A stretch of DNA of 64,000 bases from Bradyrhizobium sp. CCGB12 (GTDB taxonomy: Bacteria > Pseudomonadota > Alphaproteobacteria > Rhizobiales > Xanthobacteraceae): positions 3,534,001 to 3,598,000 of the forward strand of contig NZ_JANADO010000001.1 in the NCBI RefSeq assembly GCF_024199845.1. Direction: 5' to 3'. Position numbers and translations under genes: made by a program. Of the stretch, positions 42,086 through 52,578 are shown piece after piece. Numbering within the stretch: the stretch's first letter is position 1; each line of letters starts with the position of its first letter. The notes under the pieces are model-generated. The model made no database searches. It was not told where the DNA came from and saw only the letters and a program-made list of their open reading frames with translations.

Positions 42086-43084
42086 ATGCACATCCCGAGG
42101 TTCGCACTCGCCTCCGCATTCTGCCTGGCGGCGACGCTCGCCCACGCGGCCGGCTTTCGTTTCATCAAGGTGCCGGCCGGGGCCGGCTTTCCGGCGTTGC
42201 AGGCGGCCGTGTGGTCTCCCTGTCAGGAGCAGGCCGGCGAAGTGAAGCTTCGCGCGATCACTCTGCCTGGGACGCAAAACTGCGCGGTCTCTGGTGAAAA
42301 GCTGCCCTTGATCGTGATCTCGCATGGCTTTGGAGGAGATTTCGCCGGCCATCATGATACGGCCGAGGTGCTCGCCGATGGCGGCTTCGTCGTTGCCGCG
42401 CTCGACCATCCGGTCGACGCCGGCGGCGGCGACATGAGCCGTGCGGACACGCTGGCCGCATTGACGGAGCGTCCGGCCGACGTCACGAGATTGATCGACC
42501 ATATGCTCACCGCGTGGTCCGATCATGCGAAGCTCGACCGCGACCATGGCGGGTTCTTTGGTTTTTCCAGGGGCGGCTACACCGGCCTGGTGGTCGCGGG
42601 CGCCAATCCCGATCTGCGAAAGGCCATCGCCCTGTGCCCGGAAAATTCTCCGAAACCCAGCTGCGCAGAGCTGCGACGAAACGAGATCCCGGTACAGGCC
42701 TTCGCGCATGATCCGCGCGTCAAGGCCCTCGTCATTGCCGATCCCGCGTTCGGTCCATTGTTCGGCCGGGACGCCTTGAAGGACGCAACAATCCCGATTC
42801 AGCTTTGGGCGTCGGCGCTGAGTGGAGAGGATAAAACCGGCGGCGAGGTCACGCTGGACTATGTTTCAGTGATTGAGCACGACCTGCCGGTCAGACCCGA
42901 CTATCATCTCGTGCCGAACGCTGGCCATTTTGCATTCCTTCCGCCCTGCACGCCGGGCTTGGCGAAGAAGCGTCCCGACGTCTGCACCGACAGGCCGGGG
43001 TTCGACCGTGCCGCCTTTCACGCGCAGTTCAACGCTGCCGCACTGGCCTTCTTCCGAAAACATCTGGTGAGCGCTGGTCCGTAG
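42086..43084 (+). CDS. Secreted alpha/beta hydrolase (dienelactone hydrolase-like)
   Basis: A 332-residue exported protein. The signal peptide is HIPRFALASAFCLAATLAHA; the mature protein has VISHGFGGDFAGHHDTAEVL, a lysophospholipase/dienelactone-hydrolase-type oxyanion region, FFGFSRGGYTGLVVAG with the nucleophile Ser, and NAGHFAFLPPC with the histidine. The final region (TPGLAKKRPDVCTDRPGFDRAAFH) is Cys-containing and conserved in this group. Related annotated proteins are platelet-activating-factor acetylhydrolase-like esterases. REP-like hairpins flank it on both sides. Substrate unknown. Confidence 0.84.
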   Translation: MHIPRFALASAFCLAATLAHAAGFRFIKVPAGAGFPALQAAVWSPCQEQAGEVKLRAITLPGTQNCAVSGEKLPLIVISHGFGGDFAGHHDTAEVLADGGFVVAALDHPVDAGGGDMSRADTLAALTERPADVTRLIDHMLTAWSDHAKLDRDHGGFFGFSRGGYTGLVVAGANPDLRKAIALCPENSPKPSCAELRRNEIPVQAFAHDPRVKALVIADPAFGPLFGRDALKDATIPIQLWASALSGEDKTGGEVTLDYVSVIEHDLPVRPDYHLVPNAGHFAFLPPCTPGLAKKRPDVCTDRPGFDRAAFHAQFNAAALAFFRKHLVSAGP

Positions 43085-43089
43085 CTCGC

Positions 43090-43120
43090 GGGATGGGACT
43101 CGCAAAGCGAGAGCCATCCC
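43090..43120. repeat. REP-like nested hairpin
   Basis: GGGATGG and CCATCCC form an outer stem, and CTCGC-AAA-GCGAG an inner one, six bases after the hydrolase stop. It can act as a transcription terminator or REP element; sequence is of the same general type as the hairpin at 41999. Confidence 0.6.
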
Positions 43121-43220
43121 AGGTCTCCATCATGTCGCCGATATCTTGGTAAGTTTCCTACCCGTGGGCTACCTCGGATGATCGCCTCATCGAGGTGATG
43201 CGCGTCGATTTATCGAACTT

Positions 43221-43757
43221 TCATTGGGGCAAAGCGGCTCCGAGCGCCGAACTGTACAGCACTTCGACAGGGCGGAAGCGCACTAACTCCACTCGGTCGA
43301 GAAAGCCTCTGACTGGCTCCCAGCTGGACAGGAGAGCCCTGAGAGCCGGCCTCGGGTCAGGCAAGGCACCCGACAATGTGACGTGAGGCACCCAAGCTCC
43401 CGGTCGATAATGCGCATGAACCTTAAGATCGGGAAGTGCAGTTTGTATTGCCTGATGCCGTGCAAGCAACGCGGGCGTCACAACGGGCACTGCCCATAGA
43501 ACGGTATTGTCGCCCGGAAAGGCACCCAATCCGCACAAATTAACCGGAAGAGCCTCCCAATTTTGGGACGTATCTTCAAGCGCGGTGCGTAGCCTCTTGA
43601 GGGGTGTTTCGTCCGGGTAGATCGCAAGCGTAATATGCGGCGCATACCCAAGTTGGTCGCGATCGGCGTCGATTCCGTCGGACGCAAGCTTGCGCCACAT
43701 CCCCTCGATAGGGACAGCGCTCATGGGATCAAAGCAGAGCGTGATGGCGAACGGCAT
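43221..43757 (-). CDS. 2H phosphoesterase (2'-5' RNA ligase-like)
   Basis: A 178-residue protein with the two HxT/S motifs of the 2H phosphoesterase superfamily: APHITLAIY with His41 and VPHVTLSG with His125. It starts MPFAITLCFDP. The fold acts on cyclic phosphates of RNA or nucleotides (LigT/ThpR and related). Related 'DUF1868/2'-5' RNA ligase family' proteins in rhizobia are uncharacterised. The upstream frame extension is not accepted since it lacks conservation-like composition. It stands at the edge of the accessory-looking region. Confidence 0.82.
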   Translation of the reverse strand: MPFAITLCFDPMSAVPIEGMWRKLASDGIDADRDQLGYAPHITLAIYPDETPLKRLRTALEDTSQNWEALPVNLCGLGAFPGDNTVLWAVPVVTPALLARHQAIQTALPDLKVHAHYRPGAWVPHVTLSGALPDPRPALRALLSSWEPVRGFLDRVELVRFRPVEVLYSSALGAALPQ

Positions 43758-44146
43758 GGGCGCGATACTAACCGCGCTTACCCGCCCGCAGCAACTCGCT
43801 CGGTGAATGCAGGGGAACGTTGCTGTCGGTCCGCTCTGGCTCAATCGCGTCGGTCGGGCCAGGGGTATGGTGGAGAGTGACCAAATGGAAGGTTATGCAT
43901 GGGCGCTATCATCCGGCGCCTAAGAGGAGCCGAAGCTTGAATCACAGGGGGCTGACCGGGCGCAACGCTTCCGGGCATGCCTCAGTCGGACGCTTACGGG
44001 TAAGAGCGGACATCAGCCAGCCGACAATCTCCGCTGAAACCATCGAAAATGGACCCAAAGCGGACTTTCGGCCGCAATCCTCTTTGTTAGGGATTGCTGA
44101 ATAGCCTCTGGGCGCATAACGAGCCGGGTTAGTTCGAGGTTGTTAA
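43758..44146. other. Intergenic region, no gene
   Basis: 389 bases with several stop codons in all frames. Short sequences such as the ACCCAAAGCGGAC at 44050 are of a type often seen in rhizobial spacers. The region begins a stretch (to about 47.2 kb) with lower GC and few recognisable genes. Confidence 0.5.
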
Positions 44147-44725
44147 ATGCTAAGCGTGATGCGAAACGCGGCTGTAGGAGCGCTCATATACGAATTTCTA
44201 TTCGACATTTACCGGCTGATCGAAGCTGAGCGGGCGCATAACCTGTGGCTCCCTGACGAAGATGGTGTGCTGCGCGAAGCCTTCTGCCATAATTCCACGA
44301 GCTGCTGGGAGTGGAGCACTTCCGTCCTGGAGGAGGCCGGCGTCACCAAGCCCCTCCAATCGCCCCCATCCGCTCTCGAGTTCATTAAGCCTGACCCGAA
44401 CATGAGGAGTGCGTATAGCTACCCCTTGATGACCTTGGACGAATGTAACGTCGCAGACTTTTCAGCGTTCGAGACCTTCGACAACTATTGCTACGCAATG
44501 TTCACCTTCTGGCAATTGGTCGGTCAAATGTCGGGGCGCGACGATGCCATCAATCTCGCCGTTCTGTCTCCCCGCTTCTTGGAAGCCGTAGCAACCAAGG
44601 ACGATATCTTCGTGTTCGAGGGTGTTTATCGCGCTAGAATTAGAGAGGATCGCTTCGAGCAAAAGGTGATGATGCGTTGGCGCGAGATGGATCTGCGCGT
44701 TTTTCGACGCAAGGAACGTGCGTGA
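44147..44725 (+). CDS. Hypothetical protein (192 aa)
   Basis: An uncharacterised soluble protein. It opens VMRNAAVGALIYEFLFDIYR and has an acidic centre (TLDECNVADFSAFETFDNYC), FWQLVGQMSGRDDAINLAVL and a basic end (MRWREMDLRVFRRKER). The pattern of aromatic residues is protein-like and the frame is uninterrupted. It precedes the membrane-anchored broken gene by 162 bases. I do not recognise the family. Confidence 0.6.
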   Translation: MLSVMRNAAVGALIYEFLFDIYRLIEAERAHNLWLPDEDGVLREAFCHNSTSCWEWSTSVLEEAGVTKPLQSPPSALEFIKPDPNMRSAYSYPLMTLDECNVADFSAFETFDNYCYAMFTFWQLVGQMSGRDDAINLAVLSPRFLEAVATKDDIFVFEGVYRARIREDRFEQKVMMRWREMDLRVFRRKERA

Positions 44726-44887
44726 GATATGCCGCCTTCAGTTCTGAAGCATCAGTTCCGCTTCTGGCCCAGAAGCAGACCTTTGCCAGCAGCGGCCTTT
44801 CATGGTTTTTTAACCCAAACCGCGCTGGCGTCGGCCGTAAAAAGTTCATCAACCTCCGCGTGAGATAGCATTTGATGCACCGGCCAA

Positions 44888-46092
44888 ATGCTTGTCCCAT
44901 CGGAACCTCATCGTTTGCGCAAGTTCGTAATAGTAGTTGTTGGTCTCCTGATACTCGCCGTCGGGACGATTGTGGCGCTGCCTAACGTGCTATCGGTCCT
45001 GCGAAAACCGATGTCGCAGACCTACATCGCAGACAACGGCTACTTCTACCGACTGAAGGCAACCTTCGGGGTGAAGGAGAGCGGAGAAGAGCTTTCTTTC
45101 GATTACGTCGTAGCCTGCAATCTTAGGGTAACGCGGTGGCGATCTGGAGGATCGTCGGACGACTCAAGCATCAGTCCGAAGGCGATGATTATGGCGACTC
45201 GCGACGGGCATGCCGTAATGATCCGGACCCTGCACCTTTGCAGCGGCCCAACCACCGAGAACGGAATGGTTCCACCAGATGTTCTGCCGCTGGCGGTCTG
45301 GTTCGATGACGTGGATGATTTGTCTGCGGGTGTGGGCTATCTTTCGGAGGACGCATACGACAATCCACTTAGCCGGCTCACATTTCGCGGGGCGCGGATC
45401 GAAAGAGCGACGCGCGAGGATTGGGAGAGGTGGCGACAGTCGTCAGCGGCAGAGTACGTCCAGAAAGGGAAGCTGCCCGGCCCTTGGGGCTATAACTTCC
45501 CCAATCAAACTCCGCCTGAGCTCGGTCAGTATATCTCCACCTGCGAGACCTATCGTCGTTTCAAGCTGCCCGAGGAGTTGCGTGTCAAGCTCCGCGAGCT
45601 ATGGCCACAAGACAAACGCGTTACTGGACTCTGCCGAAGGACATTGATTGGTCCCAGTTTCGCGGGATGTTCTGGCCACACATCAGCAAACGTATCTCAA
45701 GCGGCGATCTTCACAGTGGACAACCACTTCGCAGCGGACAAATCGTGCAGATCCCACCGCACGTTCCCAGCTCTTGGCCGCCTGAAATGTATCCTCTCTT
45801 GTGGCGGCGTCTCTCGTCAGCCTTTCCCATGCGGAAATCCGCTCTCGGGAACGACAGCGACTTTGTTCTCAATCTCGAATATCGGGAGGGAGCAACTAAT
45901 GGCTTCGGTGCCTGCCAAGATGCACGTGACGACTTGACCTACCGAATTCCGGCATCATCAGCGGCTCCCGTTTTTAGGGTCGACGGCACAGTAATCAAGG
46001 AACTCGATCGAAAGATACCGGTGCTATCCATTCCCCAATATTTTGCGGAACGTGATGAAGCCGTGTTTCTCTGGGGTCACCAGAATTTCTGA
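44888..46092 (+). pseudogene. Membrane-anchored hypothetical protein, probably frameshifted
   Basis: The frame from 44888 encodes a signal-anchor (KFVIVVVGLLILAVGTIVALP) and a domain ending FKLPEELRVKLRELWPQDKR near 45620. After that this frame becomes Ser/Cys-rich and random-looking, whereas the overlapping frame (45601-46092) continues with YWTLPKDIDWSQFRGMFWPH and ends AERDEAVFLWGHQNF, which is protein-like. A one-base loss near 45610-45630 would explain this. Alternatively the second frame, which has its own ATG at 45601, is a separate overlapping gene. Either way, the true product after 45620 is not that of the first frame. Family unknown. Confidence 0.55.
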
Positions 46093-46346
46093 GATCAAAA
46101 TTCGTCTGCTCTGGGTCCCATTTGCGACATGCCAGGGTGGTCTGAAGTTGTCCGTTCACAGGGGTAGACCGAAAGAGAACCGCACGCGACCGAAATGACG
46201 CGATTGACCCGAAGCGGGCTTCGCGGGCATCGGGCAATCACGTTCCCGAATGGCCTGAGTTCACCAGTGTTCCCATTGGGCGCGGGGCATTGTGCTTATT
46301 TGACCCCCGATGACGTACACCCGACTCGGAGAGGCCGCGACACCCG
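46093..46346. other. Intergenic spacer, no gene
   Basis: About 250 bases after the broken gene. No open frame is protein-like. Words such as GGTCTGAAGTTGTCC resemble degenerate rhizobial intergenic repeats. It ends at the ligase-like relic. Confidence 0.4.
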
Positions 46347-46436
46347 CGCCGTCGTGATGAGGAAGTACAGCTCTATGCCATCGACGTGCTCGCGCTGGGC
46401 GGCGAGGATCTGCGGCCGCTGCCGCTCTCGATGCGC
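46347..46436 (+). pseudogene. Fragment resembling an ATP-dependent DNA ligase (LigD-like)
   Basis: Reading from 46347 the frame gives RRRDEEVQLYAIDVLALGGE then DLRPLPLSMRF. This closely matches the adenylation-domain region EVQLYAFDLLALDGDDLRxLPLSMR of rhizobial LigD/ATP-dependent ligase proteins, recalled from the family. Upstream and downstream of these ~30 residues nothing of the ligase continues, and a stop follows at 46467. So only a relic remains. The assignment rests on this one block. Confidence 0.5.
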
Positions 46437-46487
46437 TTCCCCGGAAAATGTAGGCTCAAAAGCAATTGAAGAAGTCGCCGCTGAGAT

Positions 46488-46736
46488 TCATTGACGCAGT
46501 CGCCGGCTGTTTGCGGCCATTCGAAATTCGCCGTACGTACAGTCTAGCGGCAAATTCATCCGTTTAAGCTTCCATCGGGCGAGAAAGTAGGAAACGGTGA
46601 CGGTCGTTATTAACAACGTGATGGTTGTCGTCCACGTATCCCTAAAGAAGAGCAATTGGGAGACCGCAGTACCAATTCCGCATGCCGTAGCTGAACCGGC
46701 AGCGAAAGGCAGATCATCCAGATACTTCGCCATCAT
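46488..46736 (-). CDS. Small membrane protein, hypothetical
   Basis: An 82-residue frame with an Ala/Gly-rich hydrophobic segment (FAAGSATACGIGTAVSQLLFF) and a strong membrane span (TTTITLLITTVTVSYFLARW), followed by a basic tail. The start MMAKYLDDLP has no obvious ribosome-binding site. It may be a real two-span protein or a chance frame in a poorly coding stretch. No family recognised. Confidence 0.35.
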   Translation of the reverse strand: MMAKYLDDLPFAAGSATACGIGTAVSQLLFFRDTWTTTITLLITTVTVSYFLARWKLKRMNLPLDCTYGEFRMAANSRRLRQ

Positions 46737-47230
46737 CGACCATCAATCTGAATCGGCATCATGCTCATGGGCAGGAAACAGTTAGGAGAGACGATCACAA
46801 CGCGAGTGCGTATTTTCGTGTTCGTTGGCAACACCCTGGACCCTTCCCAATGAGCAGCGTTGCTCCCTCGCTTGCGAGACGCGCCGCTCCGTTCGATGCT
46901 GGCCTGAAGTCTGACATCCAGCGAGCGGACCTCGCCAGGAAACGCCATCCACCTGAGCGATCCGCCGAGAGCTACCGCCCTACGCCCTGAGATTGCATCG
47001 TAGACAGCCGCAACACTACCACAAAGGCTGCTCGCGTTACCGCCCCTCCTCAAAAGTGAGGCAGCTCAGTTGGCGGCTCTCTTTCCTTGTGATGTCGGCT
47101 GATGGATCAAAGAGACGTCGGCTGTCGGCCGCGAAGCTGACGAGAAGCGGATTTTGCCTCGTCTGCCGCTTGTGATCCCAAAGCTGCCCTTCGCCCCGCC
47201 CTTGAAAGGCGCTTGGGAGCATCTAGATAA
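46737..47230. other. Spacer without recognisable genes
   Basis: About 490 bases. The frames present are short, Arg/Ser-rich and lack ribosome-binding sites. Nothing else recognised until the operator region of the ribbon-helix-helix gene. Confidence 0.45.
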
Positions 47231-47270
47231 CATCCATACACCATCCAATGGGATGGTAAAAATGGATGGT
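47231..47270. promoter_or_regulatory. Array of GGATGG half-sites, probable autoregulatory operator
   Basis: CATCCA (47231), CCATCC (47241), GGATGG (47251) and GGATGG (47264) occur with ten-base spacing for the first three. The middle pair forms the perfect dyad ACCATCC-AATG-GGATGGT (47240-47257). The array ends six bases before the ATG of the ribbon-helix-helix protein, as expected for an operator overlapping the start. Confidence 0.6.
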
Positions 47271-47275
47271 TAGCT

Positions 47276-47695
47276 ATGGCCGATAATGTGCGCGAGCTAC
47301 GACCCAAGGCCCCCGACACCGAGAAGATCACCATCAACCTTGGCTATGTCGACCTCGGTCATGTCGATCTCATGGTGCAGGAAGGGTTCTATTCGAACCG
47401 GACCGATTTCATCCGGACAGCAATTCGGAACCAGCTCGAGCGCCACGTAGAGGTCGTCAGACAATCCACGGCCCGGAAGAACCTGGACCTCGGACTGCGC
47501 AACTACACTCGCGAGGATCTCGAAGCGGCGCGGCGCGCCGGCGAAATGCTGCAGATCAATGTTTTGGGCTTAGCCACCATCGCCCAGGACGTCACTCCCG
47601 AGTTGGCTCGCGCCACAATCGCGTCGGTCTCGGTGCTGGGGGCCCTTCACGCCACTCCCGCGGTCAAGGCCGCTCTCGCCGACAGAACGAGGTGA
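47276..47695 (+). CDS. Ribbon-helix-helix (CopG-like) regulator
   Basis: A 139-residue protein. Residues ~15-60 form a ribbon-helix-helix DNA-binding unit: EKITINLGYVDLGHVDLMVQ is the ribbon and first helix, FYSNRTDFIRTAIRNQLERH the second. The C-terminal part (LATIAQDVTPELARATIASVSVLGALHATPAVKAAL, in part) is helical and may dimerise or bind a ligand. It is three bases upstream of the PHB depolymerase-like gene, a pairing seen repeatedly in Bradyrhizobium and Rhodopseudomonas. Likely represses its own operon through the half-site array upstream. Confidence 0.82.
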   Translation: MADNVRELRPKAPDTEKITINLGYVDLGHVDLMVQEGFYSNRTDFIRTAIRNQLERHVEVVRQSTARKNLDLGLRNYTREDLEAARRAGEMLQINVLGLATIAQDVTPELARATIASVSVLGALHATPAVKAALADRTR

Positions 47696-47698
47696 ACG

Positions 47699-48889
47699 AT
47701 GCTGAATCAAGACATAGTCCGCGAAGCAACCCGCCTCACGCGTGCCGGCCAACTGGTCGAGGCCACCGCGCTCCTGCAGCGCATGCTCCACGGCGGTAGC
47801 GCTCCAAAACCAGAGCATCGCAACGCCGCTCAGGCTCGACTCCCGCGGCTCGATCCGCTTACCATCGACGCCACGTCGGACGTCGTCGGGGAGCGGGAAG
47901 CTCCGCAGATCTCGCCGGCCCGCTCTGCTCAGGGACGCAGGCGCTCCTTACCGCTCGACGGCATGCGGGACTTTTCCGGGCTCGGCCTGCGAAGTCCGAT
48001 CACGCGCGCTCCTCTGTCCCCATCGGACATCGTGCCCGAGGGCACACGGTTTATCGCCGGTACCTTCAGTAACGCCGCGGGAAGCCGGACCTACAAGCTG
48101 TTCATCCCAAGCCGCTGTCGGGGACAACGGCTTCCCCTGATTGTCATGCTTCATGGCTGCACCCAGTCGCCGGACGATTTCGCGGCCGGCACCCGGATGA
48201 ACTTCCTGGCGGAAGAGCAGAATTGCTTCGTGGTCTATCCTGAGCAGCCGAGCGGAGCCAACCATTCGAAGTGCTGGAACTGGTTTCGCACGGGCGACCA
48301 GCGCCGCGGCGGGGGCGAGCCCTCGATGATCGCCGGCATTACCCGCCAGATCATGCGCGACCATGCGATCGATCCGAAGCGCGTATACGTCGCGGGACTG
48401 TCGGCCGGCGGGGCCGCCGCCGCCATCATGGGCGCAACGTATAGCGACCTGTATGCGGCGGTCGGTATTCATTCAGGCCTCGCGTGCGGAGCCGCGAGCG
48501 ATCTTCCCTCCGCGTTCGTCGCCATGCGGCAGGGAGGCGGCTCCAAGGCAATTGCAGATGGCAAAACTTCTGTGCCGACCATCGTTTTCCATGGCGATCG
48601 CGACACTACGGTGCATCCAAAGAATGGCGATCAGATAATCGAGCAGTCCGCCAGGGCAACGAGGCCGACGGCGAAGGTACTTCGCGGACGCGTAACCCAC
48701 GGCCATGCCTATACTCGCACCGTCCTGATCGACGGCGCGGGTCGGGCGATCGCCGAACACTGGAACATCGATGGCGCCGGACACGCGTGGTCAGGCGGCA
48801 GCCCCACCGGATCCTACACTGATCCGCAAGGACCGGATGCGACGAGGGAAATGCTGCGCTTCTTCCTCGAGCATTCGCTCGGTGGGTAA
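47699..48889 (+). CDS. PHB depolymerase-family esterase
   Basis: A 396-residue alpha/beta hydrolase of the LpqC/extracellular PHB depolymerase type 1 family. An N-terminal ~90-residue region (MLNQDIVREATRLTRAG...ALLQRMLHGG) is shared with intracellular members; YKLFIPS, VMLHGCTQSPDDFAAGTRMN (oxyanion), WNWFRTGDQRRGGGEP, the lipase box GLSAGGAAAA with the nucleophile Ser, and GAGHAWSGGSPTGSYTD with the histidine follow. No signal peptide is visible. It would hydrolyse short-chain polyhydroxyalkanoate or an aromatic ester such as a feruloyl ester. Co-transcribed with the ribbon-helix-helix gene. Confidence 0.9.
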   Translation: MLNQDIVREATRLTRAGQLVEATALLQRMLHGGSAPKPEHRNAAQARLPRLDPLTIDATSDVVGEREAPQISPARSAQGRRRSLPLDGMRDFSGLGLRSPITRAPLSPSDIVPEGTRFIAGTFSNAAGSRTYKLFIPSRCRGQRLPLIVMLHGCTQSPDDFAAGTRMNFLAEEQNCFVVYPEQPSGANHSKCWNWFRTGDQRRGGGEPSMIAGITRQIMRDHAIDPKRVYVAGLSAGGAAAAIMGATYSDLYAAVGIHSGLACGAASDLPSAFVAMRQGGGSKAIADGKTSVPTIVFHGDRDTTVHPKNGDQIIEQSARATRPTAKVLRGRVTHGHAYTRTVLIDGAGRAIAEHWNIDGAGHAWSGGSPTGSYTDPQGPDATREMLRFFLEHSLGG

Positions 48890-49050
48890 TCTGGCTTCAC
48901 CCCCGACCCGAAGCTACCGGCACCGACAATGTCCTCCGGACGATAGGGCTGCTGCAACATCAGGGGTACCGGGCGGGGCGCGAGGCGCGAGAAATCGGTC
49001 TCATAGATCACCGGGAGTTTGGGATCATCCTCTCGGCGACGTTCGGCCAT
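48814..49050 (-). CDS. Small hypothetical protein overlapping the esterase gene
   Basis: A 78-residue frame with TGGAGATGGCAG before the ATG and a protein-like N-terminal half (EDDPKLPVIYETDFSRL, PVPLMLQQPYRPEDIVG). The C-terminal 25 residues overlap the esterase gene antisense by 76 bases and may be an extension beyond a lost stop. A short family with LPVIYETDFSRLAPRPVPLM is plausible but not recalled. Confidence 0.45.
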   Translation of the reverse strand: MAERRREDDPKLPVIYETDFSRLAPRPVPLMLQQPYRPEDIVGAGSFGSGVKPDYPPSECSRKKRSISLVASGPCGSV

Positions 49051-49172
49051 CTGCCATCTCCAGCGATGCGGCCTATCAATGGCCGTCACGCGTCAGTTTT
49101 CTTCGTGAGGACTTGTTTGCTAGTTTCGCAAATATGGGCAAATCTTGACTCCAACACGGAGAGACGAGCTTC

Positions 49173-49409
49173 ATGAGCAAACCTGTCAAAACAGAAGGCG
49201 AACTGATCGCAATGGCGCGAGCCGAGTTGAAGGTTCACGCCGACTGTCCCGATGCAATGACGATTTCGATCGTTCGCGACGGCAGCTCATGGGAGTTTCG
49301 AGCCAGTGCAAGTCAGGCCACGGCCGATCGGCCCGGCTACCCCGAATGTGTTGCGATGCTGGTCCAGATCGGCGATCACCTCAGCAAACAGTACGACGTC
49401 GAGGGTTAG
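49173..49409 (+). CDS. Small hypothetical protein (78 aa)
   Basis: A 78-residue protein starting MSKPVKTEGELIAMARAELK with GGAGAGACGAG upstream of the ATG. Composition is normal, with a single-domain look: helix, DAMTISIVRDGSSWEFRAS strand region, and a C-terminal helix VAMLVQIGDHLSKQYDVEG. Homologues of this type are common and uncharacterised in Bradyrhizobium. It is convergent with the YunG-like gene. Confidence 0.72.
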   Translation: MSKPVKTEGELIAMARAELKVHADCPDAMTISIVRDGSSWEFRASASQATADRPGYPECVAMLVQIGDHLSKQYDVEG

Positions 49410-49434
49410 ACCGACCTCGATGCTTCGAACATCC

Positions 49435-49782
49435 CTATGGCGATTTTAGGAGCCGCTGAAATGCGGCTCTGAGTTCAGCCAGTTCGTCGCGCGTTGCGCC
49501 CAGCTCCGCGTCGGTCCGGCTGGTCGGCACATCCATGTAAGCGATCGGCCGGTCGAACTGGCTCGCCGTGAAATCATATCTCTTGCCTCCGATCCGATTG
49601 TAGAAATGGTCGCCTTCCGGCAGGGGCGTCTTCAGCAAATCGCCGCCGAAGAGTTCGTGAACGAGCAACGAGGTGACGTTGCATTGCCCTGCCGCCGGAT
49701 TGGTCGGTGTCCATTGGCTGGCCGTTGCCAACGACCATGCCTTGCGCAGCGCGGTTTGAACTTCGTCGGGATCAAAGCTCAT
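49435..49782 (-). CDS. YunG-like protein
   Basis: A 115-residue protein. ASQWTPTNPAAGQCNVTSLLVHELFGGDLLKT resembles the YunG family (QCNVTxLLV with a conserved Cys), followed by HFYNRIGGKRYDFTASQF. The Cys and His positions hint at a papain-like small fold, but function is unknown. Start at the ATG of MSFDPDEV. It is convergent with the preceding gene. Confidence 0.75.
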   Translation of the reverse strand: MSFDPDEVQTALRKAWSLATASQWTPTNPAAGQCNVTSLLVHELFGGDLLKTPLPEGDHFYNRIGGKRYDFTASQFDRPIAYMDVPTSRTDAELGATRDELAELRAAFQRLLKSP

Positions 49783-49990
49783 CAGGCCCTTGGGTCGAGC
49801 GACGCGATTTCGGATTATGCGATTATCGACTTATGCCACTGTTTTGCCCGACGCGTCAACCAAATTCGGCAATTCCGCAAGAACTCGCACTCGGCCGTCA
49901 AGTCATTGATAACGCTGTTCCCTTCTACTGTGCATGGGGTTGTTTTCGATGTTTTTGTTCTAACGCCCTTGCGAACGCCGCAACAGCAAC

Positions 49991-50014
49991 GCCCCGGAGC
50001 CTTCGCTCCGGGGC
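49991..50014 (-). terminator. Hairpin terminator of the first TakP-like gene
   Basis: GCCCCGGAGC and GCTCCGGGGC form a perfect ten-base-pair stem with a CTTC loop, 24 bases downstream of the stop of the 50038 gene on the minus strand. The following minus-strand sequence has no long T-run. Confidence 0.7.
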
Positions 50015-50037
50015 GCTGCATGCGACGAGTGGCGCGA

Positions 50038-51126
<1,089 letters not shown>

Positions 51127-51238
51127 GATTTCCTGCCCTGATGTACCAGTGATTGTGAAGCCTTCTTGCCGAGGCTTGACGTCAGCATGGAACATTGCCG
51201 GGCCGAATGCCACCCCGATCGCAACGCGGCAAAGAAAA

Positions 51239-51265
51239 AGCCCGGCCTCCTGGGGAGGCCGGGCT
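51239..51265 (-). terminator. Rho-independent terminator of the second TakP-like gene
   Basis: AGCCCGGCCTC and GAGGCCGGGCT form a perfect 11-base-pair stem with a five-base loop, followed on the minus strand by CTTTTTCTTT. Classic intrinsic terminator for the gene at 51292-52383. Confidence 0.85.
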
Positions 51266-51291
51266 AATGGTCCTACGACTTAAGCCGTAGA

Positions 51292-52416
<1,125 letters not shown>

Positions 52417-52578
52417 TTAACTTCTCTTTTGCCGCCGCTCATTCCGGCGACGCGCTCGGGCCGCGTCGAACCGAAGGGGCTTGACTGCCGTGGGCCTTTA
52501 ACACGGACGGCCCCGCTTCGGAACGCGACAATGGCATGACGGGGCTCTACGAAAGTCGCATGTCCCCAGAAGACCGGC

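Noticed and set aside
46195..46494. 99-residue plus-strand frame in the accessory stretch
   Set aside because: It runs out of frame with the ligase-like relic, has no ribosome-binding site and an Arg/Ser/Cys-rich composition.
46733..47053. 106-residue minus-strand frame next to the small membrane protein
   Set aside because: Ser/Arg-rich, no ribosome-binding site, no recognisable pattern; likely chance.
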